Part shown: in pieces, positions 25,550 through 33,496 of the stretch
How the letters are laid out: the number at the start of each line of letters is the position of its first letter
How positions within the stretch are numbered: position 1 is the first letter of the stretch
DNA from: Bacteroides sp. OF04-15BH
Lineage (GTDB): Bacteria; Bacteroidota; Bacteroidia; Bacteroidales; Bacteroidaceae
Direction: 5' to 3'
DNA: 64,000 nucleotides
NCBI RefSeq assembly: GCF_003477995.1
Contig: NZ_QUEM01000014.1
Coordinates: 1 to 64,000, forward strand
The notes under the pieces: model-generated
What the model saw: the letters and a program-made list of their open reading frames with translations, nothing else
Database searches by the model: none
What the model was told of the DNA's origin: nothing
Program-made: the position numbers and the translations under genes

Positions 25550-26569
25550 ATGATAGCTAAAATTCAACAACTTCTTGAAGAAGTAGAAACTCTACAAGCA
25601 AACAGTATTGAAGAAGTAGAGGCTCTGAGAATCAAATACCTGAGTAAGAAAGGTGTGATCAATGCGTTAATGGCAGATTTCAGAAACGTGCCTGCTGAAG
25701 AGAAAAAGGAAGTGGGTATGAAACTGAACGAGCTGAAGAACAAAGCACAGGAGCAGATCAATGCGTTGAAAGAAGCTGTAGCCATACAAGACAACAGTCA
25801 CGATGATCTGGACCTCACACGTACCGCTTATCCGATCCAGCTGGGAACCCGTCACCCGCTGACTATCGTGAAGAACGAGATTGTGGATATTTTCTCACGT
25901 TTGGGCTTCACCATGGCCGAAGGTCCTGAGGTGGAAGATGACTGGCACGTGTATTCATCCATGAACTTTGCCGATGATCATCCGGCACGCGACATGCAGG
26001 ATACTTTCTTCGTAGAGGCTCATCCGGACATCATCCTGCGCTCACACACCTCATCCGTACAGGCACGCACCATGGAGAGCCAGCAGCCTCCTATCCGTGT
26101 CATCTGCCCGGGACGTGTGTACCGTAACGAGGCGATTTCTGCCCGTGCACACTGCTTCTTCCATCAGGTAGAAGGTCTTTATATCGACAAGAACGTGTCT
26201 TTCACTGACCTGAAGCAGGTACTTCTGCTCTTCGCTCAGGAAATGTTCGGCAACGACACCAAGATCCGTCTGCGTCCGTCATACTTCCCATTTACCGAGC
26301 CTTCTGCCGAAATGGACATCAGCTGTAACATCTGCGGCGGTAAGGGATGTTCTTTCTGCAAGCACACCGGATGGGTTGAGATTCTGGGATGCGGTATGGT
26401 GGATCCTGCCGTACTGGAAGCCAACGGAATTGACAGCAGCGTCTACACCGGCTATGCCTTCGGTATGGGTATCGAACGAATCACCAACCTGAAGTATCAG
26501 GTAAAAGACTTACGTATGTTCTCTGAAAATGATACCAGATTCCTTGAAGAGTTCGAATCAGCCAACTGA
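25550..26569 (+). CDS. pheS: Phenylalanine-tRNA ligase alpha subunit
   Basis: A 339-residue class II tRNA synthetase subunit that charges tRNA-Phe together with PheT. Residues 1-85 form the coiled-coil tRNA arm (KYLSKKGVINALMADFRNV). Class II motif 2 is around FRVxR-like GRVYRNEAISARAHCFFHQ, and motif 3 GYAFGMGIERITNLKY. FTEPSAEMD is the family hallmark. pheT is not adjacent, so the subunits are encoded apart. The next gene starts within it. Confidence 0.97.
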   Translation: MIAKIQQLLEEVETLQANSIEEVEALRIKYLSKKGVINALMADFRNVPAEEKKEVGMKLNELKNKAQEQINALKEAVAIQDNSHDDLDLTRTAYPIQLGTRHPLTIVKNEIVDIFSRLGFTMAEGPEVEDDWHVYSSMNFADDHPARDMQDTFFVEAHPDIILRSHTSSVQARTMESQQPPIRVICPGRVYRNEAISARAHCFFHQVEGLYIDKNVSFTDLKQVLLLFAQEMFGNDTKIRLRPSYFPFTEPSAEMDISCNICGGKGCSFCKHTGWVEILGCGMVDPAVLEANGIDSSVYTGYAFGMGIERITNLKYQVKDLRMFSENDTRFLEEFESAN

Positions 26570-27782
26570 TCCGGCTTCTTTACATAACACTCAAAAACTG
26601 TTTACAAGCAGTTACATTTGTATATTAGCAGCCAATTTCCTGTTGTATTTCGGGTTTTGGCTGCTAATACCCGTTTTACCCTTTTATCTGAAAGAAAGTT
26701 TCCAGTGTCCGGAGAGTACCATAGGACTGGTGTTGTGTGCCTATACCATCTCTTCGCTGTGCACCCGACCGTTCATGGGCTACCTCTATGACGGTTTTCC
26801 GCGCAAACCGCTTTATCTGGTGGCTTACCTTATATTCATGCTCATTTTTGCGGGCTATGTCGGTACGAAGAGTCTGCTGCTCTTTATTGTGCTGCGCGTG
26901 TTGCACGGCATTGCCTTCGGTACGGTAACCGTCGGTGGAAACACTCTGGTCATCGACATCACACCTTCACAGCGGCGCGGCACCGCCTTAGGATTCTACG
27001 GACTGACCAACAACATTGCCATGAGCATCGGGCCGATGACCGGACTGCTGCTCCACGATCATCACGTGTCCTTCGAAGCCATATTCTGCTGCGGACTGGG
27101 CAGCTGCATTGCCGGCCTGCTGGCAGCCTCAGCCGTCAAGGCACCGGTGAAACAAACCGTAAAGCGACCGCCCATATCGCTCGACCGCTTCTTTCTTATT
27201 AAAGGTATTCCCGCCAGTATAGCACTTTTTCTGCTTTCCATTCCCTATGGGGCCACCACCAACTATGTAGCCATGTATGCCGAACAAATCGGACTGGATG
27301 CCCCCACAGGATTCTTCTTTACGCTTATGGCTGCCGGTATGGGAGTGAGCCGTCTGTTTGCCGGCCGGTATGTGGACCGCGGATATGTCACGGAAACCAT
27401 TTCCTACGGATTCTATCTGGTCACGGCAGCCTTTCTGTTGCTCTCGGCCTGCGGATGGATCCACAGTCTGAACGCTATGGCCTGTCTGGTCGTATTCTAC
27501 ACCATTCCCTTTATGCTTGGAGTGGGCTTCGGCACCATGTTTCCGGCCTACAACACGCTCTATGTGAATCTGGCTCCCAACAATCAGCGAGGCACGGCCA
27601 CCAGCAGTTATCTCACCGCCTGGGATGTGGGAGTGGGACTGGGTATTCTCACCGGCGGTCTGATTGCCGAATGGTTCTCCTTCTCCACGGTTTATCTGTT
27701 TGGAACCGTCCTGTGCCTGGTATCCATGATATACTTTAACCGTGTTGTTACCCCGCATTTTCAGAAGAATAAGCTCAGATAG
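26529..27782 (+). CDS. MFS transporter overlapping pheS
   Basis: A 417-residue major facilitator with about 12 membrane helices; the first is LAANFLLYFGFWLLIPVLPF and the A-like loop reads GYLYDGFPRKP. The gene belongs to drug- or sugar-exporter-type MFS proteins, substrate unknown. The only ATG early enough to keep helix 1 is at 26529, 41 nt inside pheS, in another frame, so it is probably coupled to pheS translation. A small hairpin (27897-27918) may terminate it. Confidence 0.85.
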   Translation: MIPDSLKSSNQPTDPASLHNTQKLFTSSYICILAANFLLYFGFWLLIPVLPFYLKESFQCPESTIGLVLCAYTISSLCTRPFMGYLYDGFPRKPLYLVAYLIFMLIFAGYVGTKSLLLFIVLRVLHGIAFGTVTVGGNTLVIDITPSQRRGTALGFYGLTNNIAMSIGPMTGLLLHDHHVSFEAIFCCGLGSCIAGLLAASAVKAPVKQTVKRPPISLDRFFLIKGIPASIALFLLSIPYGATTNYVAMYAEQIGLDAPTGFFFTLMAAGMGVSRLFAGRYVDRGYVTETISYGFYLVTAAFLLLSACGWIHSLNAMACLVVFYTIPFMLGVGFGTMFPAYNTLYVNLAPNNQRGTATSSYLTAWDVGVGLGILTGGLIAEWFSFSTVYLFGTVLCLVSMIYFNRVVTPHFQKNKLR

Positions 27783-27896
27783 CGGCAAGCATAAGTTACG
27801 GATATGTAACAAACAATCTACAAGATAATGAAAATCTCGTTTTGTAATGGTAACAAAGGTGTATGCACTTGACATAAGTCAATAAATGCGCCATTT

Positions 27897-27918
27897 TATG
27901 CTGAAAAGCATGTTTTTA
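27897..27918 (+). terminator. Weak terminator after the MFS gene
   Basis: ATGCT and AGCAT form a 5-bp stem closed by GAAA, followed by GTTTTTA. It lies about 115 nt past the MFS stop; the intervening bases show no gene. Confidence 0.4.
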
Positions 27919-27951
27919 TTTGGAGAAGGCGAACTTTTCATCGTATCTTTG
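27919..27951 (+). promoter_or_regulatory. Consensus promoter of the 47-codon gene
   Basis: TTTG (27919-27922), a 21-nt spacer and TATCTTTG (27944-27951) match the Bacteroidota promoter. The leader to the start codon is about 85 nt and contains a CCGAT/ATCGG hairpin near 27986-28002. Confidence 0.7.
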
Positions 27952-28041
27952 CAGTGCAAAACAAAGGATAACACAAATAAAAAGGGCTACCGATAGAGAT
28001 CGGAGCGACGAAAGATTGTTTAATACAAAAAATTAAGAATT

Positions 28042-28185
28042 ATGGCATTTTTTATGTTTGTAATTATCGCTGTCGGTGTTAGTGCAGCAGTAGTAGAGTT
28101 TAACAAGAGTAATGGTAAGTTCTTCAAGAAAGGAACAACAATGTTTTTCCGTGATGAGGACTTGAAAAACAGTGCAGCCTGCTAA
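28042..28185 (+). CDS. Small hydrophobic-headed protein, 47 aa
   Basis: The ORF begins MAFFMFVIIAVGVSAAVVEF, one probable membrane segment, then a basic stretch (NKSNGKFFKKG) and TTMFFRDEDLKNSAAC. Stop TAA is at 28183-28185. It has a canonical promoter, a purine-rich stretch before the ATG (AATTAAGAAT) and a terminator hairpin at 28237-28262, which together make a complete small transcription unit. I know no family for it. It could be a membrane-bound regulator or a leader-type peptide. Confidence 0.65.
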   Translation: MAFFMFVIIAVGVSAAVVEFNKSNGKFFKKGTTMFFRDEDLKNSAAC

Positions 28186-28234
28186 TAAACGGGGCTTTGC
28201 ACTTTAAAATTGAGATTTATTAATTTGTAGATAT

Positions 28235-28263
28235 GAGCGGAGCCATGTGGTTCCGTTTTTTTG
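28235..28263 (+). terminator. Terminator of the 47-codon gene
   Basis: CGGAGCC and GGTTCCG (with one G-U pair) enclose ATGT, followed by seven T. It lies about 50 nt after the stop. Confidence 0.75.
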
Positions 28264-28383
28264 TACCCTTACGTCTCCTCCTCCCCTCCGAAAAAGTTTT
28301 TGTAAATAAAGAACCCTAAAAGTTGTTTTTTTACAAATAATCTCTAACTTTGTCACTTACCGAAGAAAAAATCAACAAAGCCT

Positions 28384-28851
28384 ATGAAAAAAGAAGATTT
28401 CATGAAAATGGCAATAACTCTGTCCATAGAAAATGTCAAGAACGGCGGCGGACCGTTTGGAGCTGTCATCGTAAAGGATAATGAAGTCATTGCAACCGGA
28501 GTGAACCGGGTGACCACCAACCACGACCCCACGGCCCATGCCGAAGTCAGTGCCATACGCAGTGCCTGCGCCCTGCTGGGTACATTCGATCTGAGCGGAT
28601 GCGACATCTATACCTCGTGCGAACCTTGCCCCATGTGTCTGGGTGCCATCTACTGGGCACACATTGACCATATTTATTACGGAAACAACAAGGACGATGC
28701 GGCCGCCATCGGCTTTGACGACTCATTTATCTACGAGGAACTGGCTCTGGACCGCAAGGACCGGAAAAAGAAAATGACCGAACTGCTTCACGACGAGGCT
28801 CTGCGGGCATTTGAGGCCTGGAAAAGAAAAGCCGACAAGGTGAAATACTAG
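28384..28851 (+). CDS. guaD: Guanine deaminase, CDA-fold
   Basis: A 155-residue zinc deaminase closely resembling Bacillus subtilis GuaD in length and motifs. The zinc ligands are His52 (HAEVSAIR) and Cys82/Cys85 (PCPMC), with Glu54 as proton shuttle. GFDDSFIYEE and a C-terminus ending KVKY match the domain-swapped tail of guanine deaminase rather than TadA. It would turn guanine into xanthine in purine salvage. A -7-like box TAACTTTG lies at 28345-28352. Confidence 0.85.
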   Translation: MKKEDFMKMAITLSIENVKNGGGPFGAVIVKDNEVIATGVNRVTTNHDPTAHAEVSAIRSACALLGTFDLSGCDIYTSCEPCPMCLGAIYWAHIDHIYYGNNKDDAAAIGFDDSFIYEELALDRKDRKKKMTELLHDEALRAFEAWKRKADKVKY

Positions 28852-28979
28852 GAAGCAGTGGAAAATACCCAATAATCGGGAACAGACCGGAGCAAAAAAT
28901 CATGGAAAAAAGGTATTGACGGGTTTTCCGGAATGCTGTTACTTTGCAGTACGTAAAAACTGTAAATATCCGCTAGAAC

Positions 28980-29363
28980 ATGAGTACAATAGATTTTCCG
29001 GATTTGAACATCCCCGAAATAAAAGTGCTGTTTAACCATATCTACGAACTGAAAAAAGGAGTGCGACGCATGGCTCTCTACACCATGAACAAGAAAAACC
29101 TGGATTATGCCGTGGCACGCGTAAAAAGTCAGGGACTGGCCTATGCCATTCAGGAGATTGACGGCTGCCGCATCAATCTGTTTATCGGTTGCGAGGAATG
29201 TATTGCCGCCATCCGCATGTTTGTGGACCGTCCGCTCAATCTGCTTACTCCCGAAGAGGACTTCATTCTGGGAGCCCTGCTGGGATATGATGTGTGCATG
29301 CAGTGCAAACGCTTCTGCTCGCGCAAGTCGGAGCAGCTCAAGAGCAGTCAGGATATTGCCTGA
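28980..29363 (+). CDS. DUF2023 family protein
   Basis: A 127-residue cytoplasmic protein of the DUF2023 family, recognised by FNHIYELKKGVRRMALYTM and LGALLGYDVCMQCKRFC. Several cysteines (Cys in GCEEC and CMQCKRFC) suggest metal or redox chemistry, which is inference only. The function is unknown. A TACTTTG box near 28940 may be its promoter. Confidence 0.8.
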   Translation: MSTIDFPDLNIPEIKVLFNHIYELKKGVRRMALYTMNKKNLDYAVARVKSQGLAYAIQEIDGCRINLFIGCEECIAAIRMFVDRPLNLLTPEEDFILGALLGYDVCMQCKRFCSRKSEQLKSSQDIA

Positions 29364-29429
29364 GGGCATCTCTGCAAACAGACTCCCCGAACTATATAAA
29401 TAATGTAGTAAAAGACAAAGGAATAAACT

Positions 29430-29891
29430 ATGAATATCAGACGTTCGTCAGGGAAAGATTGTGAAGCAATCCGACAGTTGATCAACGACATGGAGCAAAA
29501 AACTCTACCTGTCACCGAATTTAACCGGATATACGAAGCCCAACTGCATGATGACAACTTTCTGTGTCTGGTATGTGAAGTTGAAAACCAGGTAATAGGA
29601 GTCATCAATCTGCGCATGGAATGGCAACTACACCATGCAGCCCGAATCTGTGAAATCATGGAATTTGCCGTTTGCCAGGAATACAGAAATAAAGGTATCG
29701 GCAAAAACATGTTTGAAAAGGCGTGCAAAGAAGCCCAAAAAGCTGGTTGCGTACAGATAGAAGTTGCGTGCAATCAATTACGAAAACGAACCCATTGTTT
29801 TTATGAACGAATGGGAATGCACAATTTTCATTATAAATTTTCCCTTGACTTTAGCGCAGACGCAAACGCTGAAAATCAACTGGGCAAATAA
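29430..29891 (+). CDS. GNAT family N-acetyltransferase
   Basis: A 153-residue acetyl-CoA-dependent transferase. The pyrophosphate-binding motif is QEYRNKGIGKNMFEKA (R/Q-x-x-G-x-G/A), with strand 4 IMEFAVCQEYR before it and YERMGM near the end. The substrate is unknown. It is followed by a bidirectional hairpin. Confidence 0.85.
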   Translation: MNIRRSSGKDCEAIRQLINDMEQKTLPVTEFNRIYEAQLHDDNFLCLVCEVENQVIGVINLRMEWQLHHAARICEIMEFAVCQEYRNKGIGKNMFEKACKEAQKAGCVQIEVACNQLRKRTHCFYERMGMHNFHYKFSLDFSADANAENQLGK

Positions 29892-29919
29892 TGCCCGGCT
29901 ATATGCCAGCTGCAAACAA

Positions 29920-29967
29920 AAAAAATCATCACGATGAAATGAAAAAATCCTCGTGATGATTTTTTTA
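29920..29967. terminator. Bidirectional terminator
   Basis: AATCATCACGA (29924-29934) pairs perfectly with TCGTGATGATT (29951-29961), preceded by A8 and followed by a T run. It separates the GNAT gene from the convergent SMR gene. Confidence 0.85.
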
Positions 29968-29985
29968 TTTGATTGGGATCATTTA

Positions 29986-30306
29986 TCACACCATCTTCAG
30001 CCCTATAATCGAGATGATCAGTGTGACGATGAAAAACAGGCGCCAGAAAGAGGCAGGTTCGTGAAAGAAAAGGATACCCAGAAGCACCGTTCCCACCGCG
30101 CCGATGCCGGTCCACACGGGATAGGCGGTACCGATGGGCAGGGTCTGCACGGCCTTGGCCAGCAACAGCATGCTCAAAGTCAGGCTGACCAGGAAACCGG
30201 CTCCCCACAAATAGAACTCCATACCGGAAACGCCTTTCATCTTGCCCAGACAAAAGGCAAAGCACGATTCAAAGCACCCGGCAATGATCAAGATTATCCA
30301 ACTCAT
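29986..30306 (-). CDS. Small multidrug resistance (SMR) family transporter
   Basis: A 106-residue protein with four membrane helices, typical of SMR exporters such as SugE/Gdx or EmrE. The conserved membrane glutamate is in IAGCFESCFAFCLG, and PIGTAYPVWTGIGAVGTV carries the family motif. It would export guanidinium or quaternary ammonium compounds as a dimer. I chose ATG 30306 (MSWIILI) since a longer 5' extension would add a polar N-terminus atypical of the family. It starts 17 nt after the YbjQ stop. Confidence 0.85.
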   Translation of the reverse strand: MSWIILIIAGCFESCFAFCLGKMKGVSGMEFYLWGAGFLVSLTLSMLLLAKAVQTLPIGTAYPVWTGIGAVGTVLLGILFFHEPASFWRLFFIVTLIISIIGLKMV

Positions 30307-30323
30307 ACAGCCGTCTGTTCTGT

Positions 30324-30644
30324 TTATTCCACCCACACGGCCGTACCGCTGCAAGTCACCATCAGCATGCTGGAGTTGGAACCTACTGTTTCATAGTCCA
30401 AGTCAATGCCCACAATGGCATTGGCGCCCAGACGCTCGGCTTCCTGCTGCATCTCGCTCAGCGCCGTGGCTTTGGCTTCACGCAGCACTTCTTCGTACGA
30501 ACCGGAACGGCCTCCGAAAATATCGCGCACCGAAGCAAACAGGTCGCGCACGAAATTGGCACCGATAATGGTTTCGCCACTCACGATTCCGTAATAGTGG
30601 ACAATTCTTTTTCCTTCAATCGAAGGGGTTGTCGTTACAATCAT
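30324..30644 (-). CDS. YbjQ family (UPF0145) protein
   Basis: A 106-residue protein of the YbjQ/UPF0145 family, sometimes called heavy-metal-binding domain. Hallmarks: [18 protein letters not shown], and [16 protein letters not shown] near residue 73. These form a small oligomeric beta-alpha fold; a role is not settled. It is between the M64 peptidase gene (18 nt upstream) and the SMR gene, so the three may be one transcript. Confidence 0.88.
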   Translation of the reverse strand: MIVTTTPSIEGKRIVHYYGIVSGETIIGANFVRDLFASVRDIFGGRSGSYEEVLREAKATALSEMQQEAERLGANAIVGIDLDYETVGSNSSMLMVTCSGTAVWVE

Positions 30645-30662
30645 ATCTTTCTGTTTTTAAGG

Positions 30663-31952
30663 TTATTCAGTATAGAAACGGATCAGACGGTCCAGAATGC
30701 GCACACAAACGGGACAGAACACCGGAGCGTCGTTCGTCTTCATGCGGCAGTCCTGAAAAGCGCGGTACACGCCCTTTGACTGATAACCGCCACCTTCGTA
30801 CACTCCGATTTTGGTGTACAGGTCTTTTCCCGTGGCCGGTGTCGGTATGGGGGTACCTTCGGGCAGCATGTCCTTCCACTTGCTGTCAAAGTCCGTCAGC
30901 GTGGTGATATTCTGTTCGTAAGGCTCCACGCCGGCCGGATACATCGGCTCAAACTCATCGTCATAGTAATACTCGTCGGCCAGTCCCGCAAAGCTGTGTC
31001 CGAATTCATGCACCACCACCGAGCGGTAGCTCTCGTGGCGCGATGAAGTCAGCGTGTAGGAATTATAGATGCCGCCCCCGCCATAATTCTCCGTATTGGC
31101 CAGAATCACAATATGCTCATAGGGCACTCCGGCCAACAGATTGTGCAGCTGCTTCAGGTGCAGCGTGGTGAGGTAACGGTCGGAATAGAAGGTGTCGAAA
31201 TGCGAATCGACGGCCGTTTTCTTCCAGATGCCTTTTCCGGGAATGCTTACTCCCGAATCGTCCGACTCCGAAGCCACGGCCACAAAGTTAAAATGCTTCT
31301 GCTGCGACTTAAAAGGTTCGTGGTCGAGCAGCGCTTCCACAGCCACCTCGCAATCTTTGTAGAACTGGGGCATCTGCTCAGCGGTATAGCCTTCGGCCAC
31401 AAAAGCCACATCAATGCACTGCTCCGGACTGCCGTTCTGACGGATATAGCGGTGCGGAGTGACGGGCAGCGAATCGAGCCGGCGGATCAGAATATCCTTC
31501 GGGTCGACAGGATGCGTGAGCGAGGAGGAGATTTTTCCGCGATTGTCGAACAAGGACACGGTGATGTTCACCTTGTTTTTGGGATAAGGCACCAGGAAAC
31601 AGTTCTCAAAGGATTTGGCCACACGGGTAGCCTCCTCGGTGCCCTGCCACTCCTGAAACAGAGTAGCGAAGGAATTGCGGTAAATCGTATCGCCCGTGGC
31701 GGCATCGCACATCGTGATCTGTCCGTAGCCGCGCAGGTGCAGGTCCTTCAGATGATGACGGCGTCCGGCCCATCCCGGAAACGAACAAAGCTGGTCTACA
31801 AACAGTTGCTGTTGCTTGTCTGTACCGGAAAAGGTATAGTCCAGACGCAAGGTACGGTTCTCAAAATAGGTGTCAAAATTCTGGCCCCACACTCCCGAAA
31901 TGCCCAGACAGGACAGCAGAAGAGCGGCCAGCATGCTTTTCTTTCTTTTCAT
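30663..31952 (-). CDS. Secreted M64 (IgA protease-type) metallopeptidase
   Basis: A 429-residue protein with a signal peptide (MKRKKSMLAALLLSCLGISG, cleavage near VWGQ). The N-terminal part (30-150) fits the M64_N domain; the catalytic M64 domain follows with the zinc motif HEFGHSFAGLADE (His315, Glu316, His319). Family members cleave immunoglobulin A or other host or dietary proteins; the target here is inferred only. The start at 31952 is set by the signal peptide. A -7-like TATTTTTG lies at 31981-31974. Confidence 0.9.
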   Translation of the reverse strand: MKRKKSMLAALLLSCLGISGVWGQNFDTYFENRTLRLDYTFSGTDKQQQLFVDQLCSFPGWAGRRHHLKDLHLRGYGQITMCDAATGDTIYRNSFATLFQEWQGTEEATRVAKSFENCFLVPYPKNKVNITVSLFDNRGKISSSLTHPVDPKDILIRRLDSLPVTPHRYIRQNGSPEQCIDVAFVAEGYTAEQMPQFYKDCEVAVEALLDHEPFKSQQKHFNFVAVASESDDSGVSIPGKGIWKKTAVDSHFDTFYSDRYLTTLHLKQLHNLLAGVPYEHIVILANTENYGGGGIYNSYTLTSSRHESYRSVVVHEFGHSFAGLADEYYYDDEFEPMYPAGVEPYEQNITTLTDFDSKWKDMLPEGTPIPTPATGKDLYTKIGVYEGGGYQSKGVYRAFQDCRMKTNDAPVFCPVCVRILDRLIRFYTE

Positions 31953-32143
31953 AACAGTATATTGGTTTTGTCGCAAAAATAAAGAGTTTTCGGGACTTCG
32001 CCAAGCTTTGTTTTTAAATGTAGTTGCGGAAGAAGTGAGAAACAAGAAGAAGTTTTCTTGCCGGATTCCGAAAAAATTGCGAATATTGCATCATGTTTTT
32101 CGGGAGGCAGCCTCATGTCTTCCTCCAAAAATCCAATCATTCT

Positions 32144-32803
32144 ATGACTAAAAAAGAACTGTATCAACATATTATCGACTATTTTGAAGAGGCCATGCCC
32201 GTGGCCGAAACCGAGCTGCACTATTCCAATCCTTTCGAACTGCTGGTGGCCGTCATCCTGTCGGCGCAATGTACCGACAAAAGGGTGAACCAGATCACTC
32301 CGGCTCTGTTCGAGGCTTTTCCCGACGCGGCGACTCTGGCCGCCCAAAGCCCCGACACGGTGTTTGAATATATCCGCAGTGTGAGCTATCCCAACAACAA
32401 GGCGAAGCATCTGGTGGGCATGGCGCGCATGCTGCTGGAAGACTATCAGGGAGAGGTTCCTTCGGACCTGGACCAGCTGGTGCGCCTGCCGGGAGTGGGA
32501 CGCAAAACGGCCAATGTGATTCAGGCAGTAATTTTCCAAAAGGCGGCTATGGCAGTGGACACGCATGTGTTCCGCGTGAGCCATCGCATCGGTCTGGTGA
32601 CCGACCGCTGCACCACCCCGCTGAGCGTGGAAAAACAACTGATGCGCTATTTCCCCGAAGAGTTGATCCCCAAGGCGCACCACTGGCTCATCCTGCACGG
32701 ACGCTACACCTGCACGGCGCGCAATCCCAAATGCGATGCCTGCGGTCTGAAAGCCTATTGCCGCGAATATCGCAAGAAGTATAAATTGTCGGAAAAGAAA
32801 TAA
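32144..32803 (+). CDS. nth: Endonuclease III
   Basis: A 219-residue DNA glycosylase/AP lyase that removes oxidised pyrimidines. Lys121 in the helix-hairpin-helix LPGVGRKTANVI and Asp139 in AVDTHVFRVSHR are the catalytic pair. The C-terminal iron-sulfur loop is intact: CTARNPKCDACGLKAYC gives C-x6-C-x2-C-x5-C. I chose ATG 32144 (MTKKEL) since the upstream in-frame extension is atypical. Crp/Fnr follows after 17 nt. Confidence 0.96.
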   Translation: MTKKELYQHIIDYFEEAMPVAETELHYSNPFELLVAVILSAQCTDKRVNQITPALFEAFPDAATLAAQSPDTVFEYIRSVSYPNNKAKHLVGMARMLLEDYQGEVPSDLDQLVRLPGVGRKTANVIQAVIFQKAAMAVDTHVFRVSHRIGLVTDRCTTPLSVEKQLMRYFPEELIPKAHHWLILHGRYTCTARNPKCDACGLKAYCREYRKKYKLSEKK

Positions 32804-32820
32804 CCGGAAAGCCTCAGCTC

Positions 32821-33387
32821 ATGGCTCCATACAATCGTTATATGTCGGAAATAGACACCGACTTCTTTCGGACCATCTGTCTGCAACATGGTGAAACGCG
32901 TTCGTACCGGAAAGGGGAATATCTGCTTCATGGGGAGGTGTTTCCCTACGTAGGACTGGTAGAAAGCGGGGTGTTCAAATATTCCTGTCCGGGCACGGAA
33001 GGCAAGACGCACACCATCGGCTTCGCCTTCGAAGGTGAATTTGTGGGCGACTATCCCAACTGTCTGTATCAGCGGAAACCGGAAGTGCAGATCCAGGCCC
33101 TCACTCCCTGCCGGGTGATTCTGTGTCCGGCAAAAAAATTAATGCAACATTTCGAGCAGAGTCTGGAGAATCAGACGCATGCCCGCATCGCAGCCGAACA
33201 GCTGTTCATGCAGATTTATTCCCGCTATATGGACCTGTACCGTTTCACTCCCGAAGAGCGTTACCAACAGCTCCTCCGGCAACACCGGGAAATGGTCCAG
33301 CGGATACCGCTCAAGGAAATCGCCTCGTTCCTGCGCATCACTCCCATACACATGAGCCGCATCCGAAAGAAACTTTTGCAGGAATAA
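32821..33387 (+). CDS. Crp/Fnr-type transcription regulator
   Basis: A 188-residue protein with an N-terminal cyclic-nucleotide-binding-like beta-barrel (residues 20-110) and a short C-terminal helical part ending RIPLKEIASFLRITPIHMSRIRKKLLQ, a truncated winged helix-turn-helix typical of small Bacteroidota Crp homologues. The ligand is unknown. It may be an autoregulated pair with nth, which lies 17 nt upstream. MSEID at 32842 is an alternative start. Confidence 0.85.
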   Translation: MAPYNRYMSEIDTDFFRTICLQHGETRSYRKGEYLLHGEVFPYVGLVESGVFKYSCPGTEGKTHTIGFAFEGEFVGDYPNCLYQRKPEVQIQALTPCRVILCPAKKLMQHFEQSLENQTHARIAAEQLFMQIYSRYMDLYRFTPEERYQQLLRQHREMVQRIPLKEIASFLRITPIHMSRIRKKLLQE

Positions 33388-33442
33388 GCGCTAAACATTT
33401 GTTTAGATTTTAAATCGGGCAGCAAGATTTTCTCTCCTTCAA

Positions 33443-33474
33443 TTTTGTCTCCCCAAGGAAACTGACTACTTTTG
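33443..33474 (+). promoter_or_regulatory. Promoter of the MutS-like gene
   Basis: TTTTG (33443-33447), a 19-nt spacer and TACTTTTG (33467-33474) match the Bacteroidota promoter, 22 nt before the ATG at 33497. Confidence 0.7.
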
Positions 33475-33496
33475 AAAATAAAAACACTTGTTTCTT

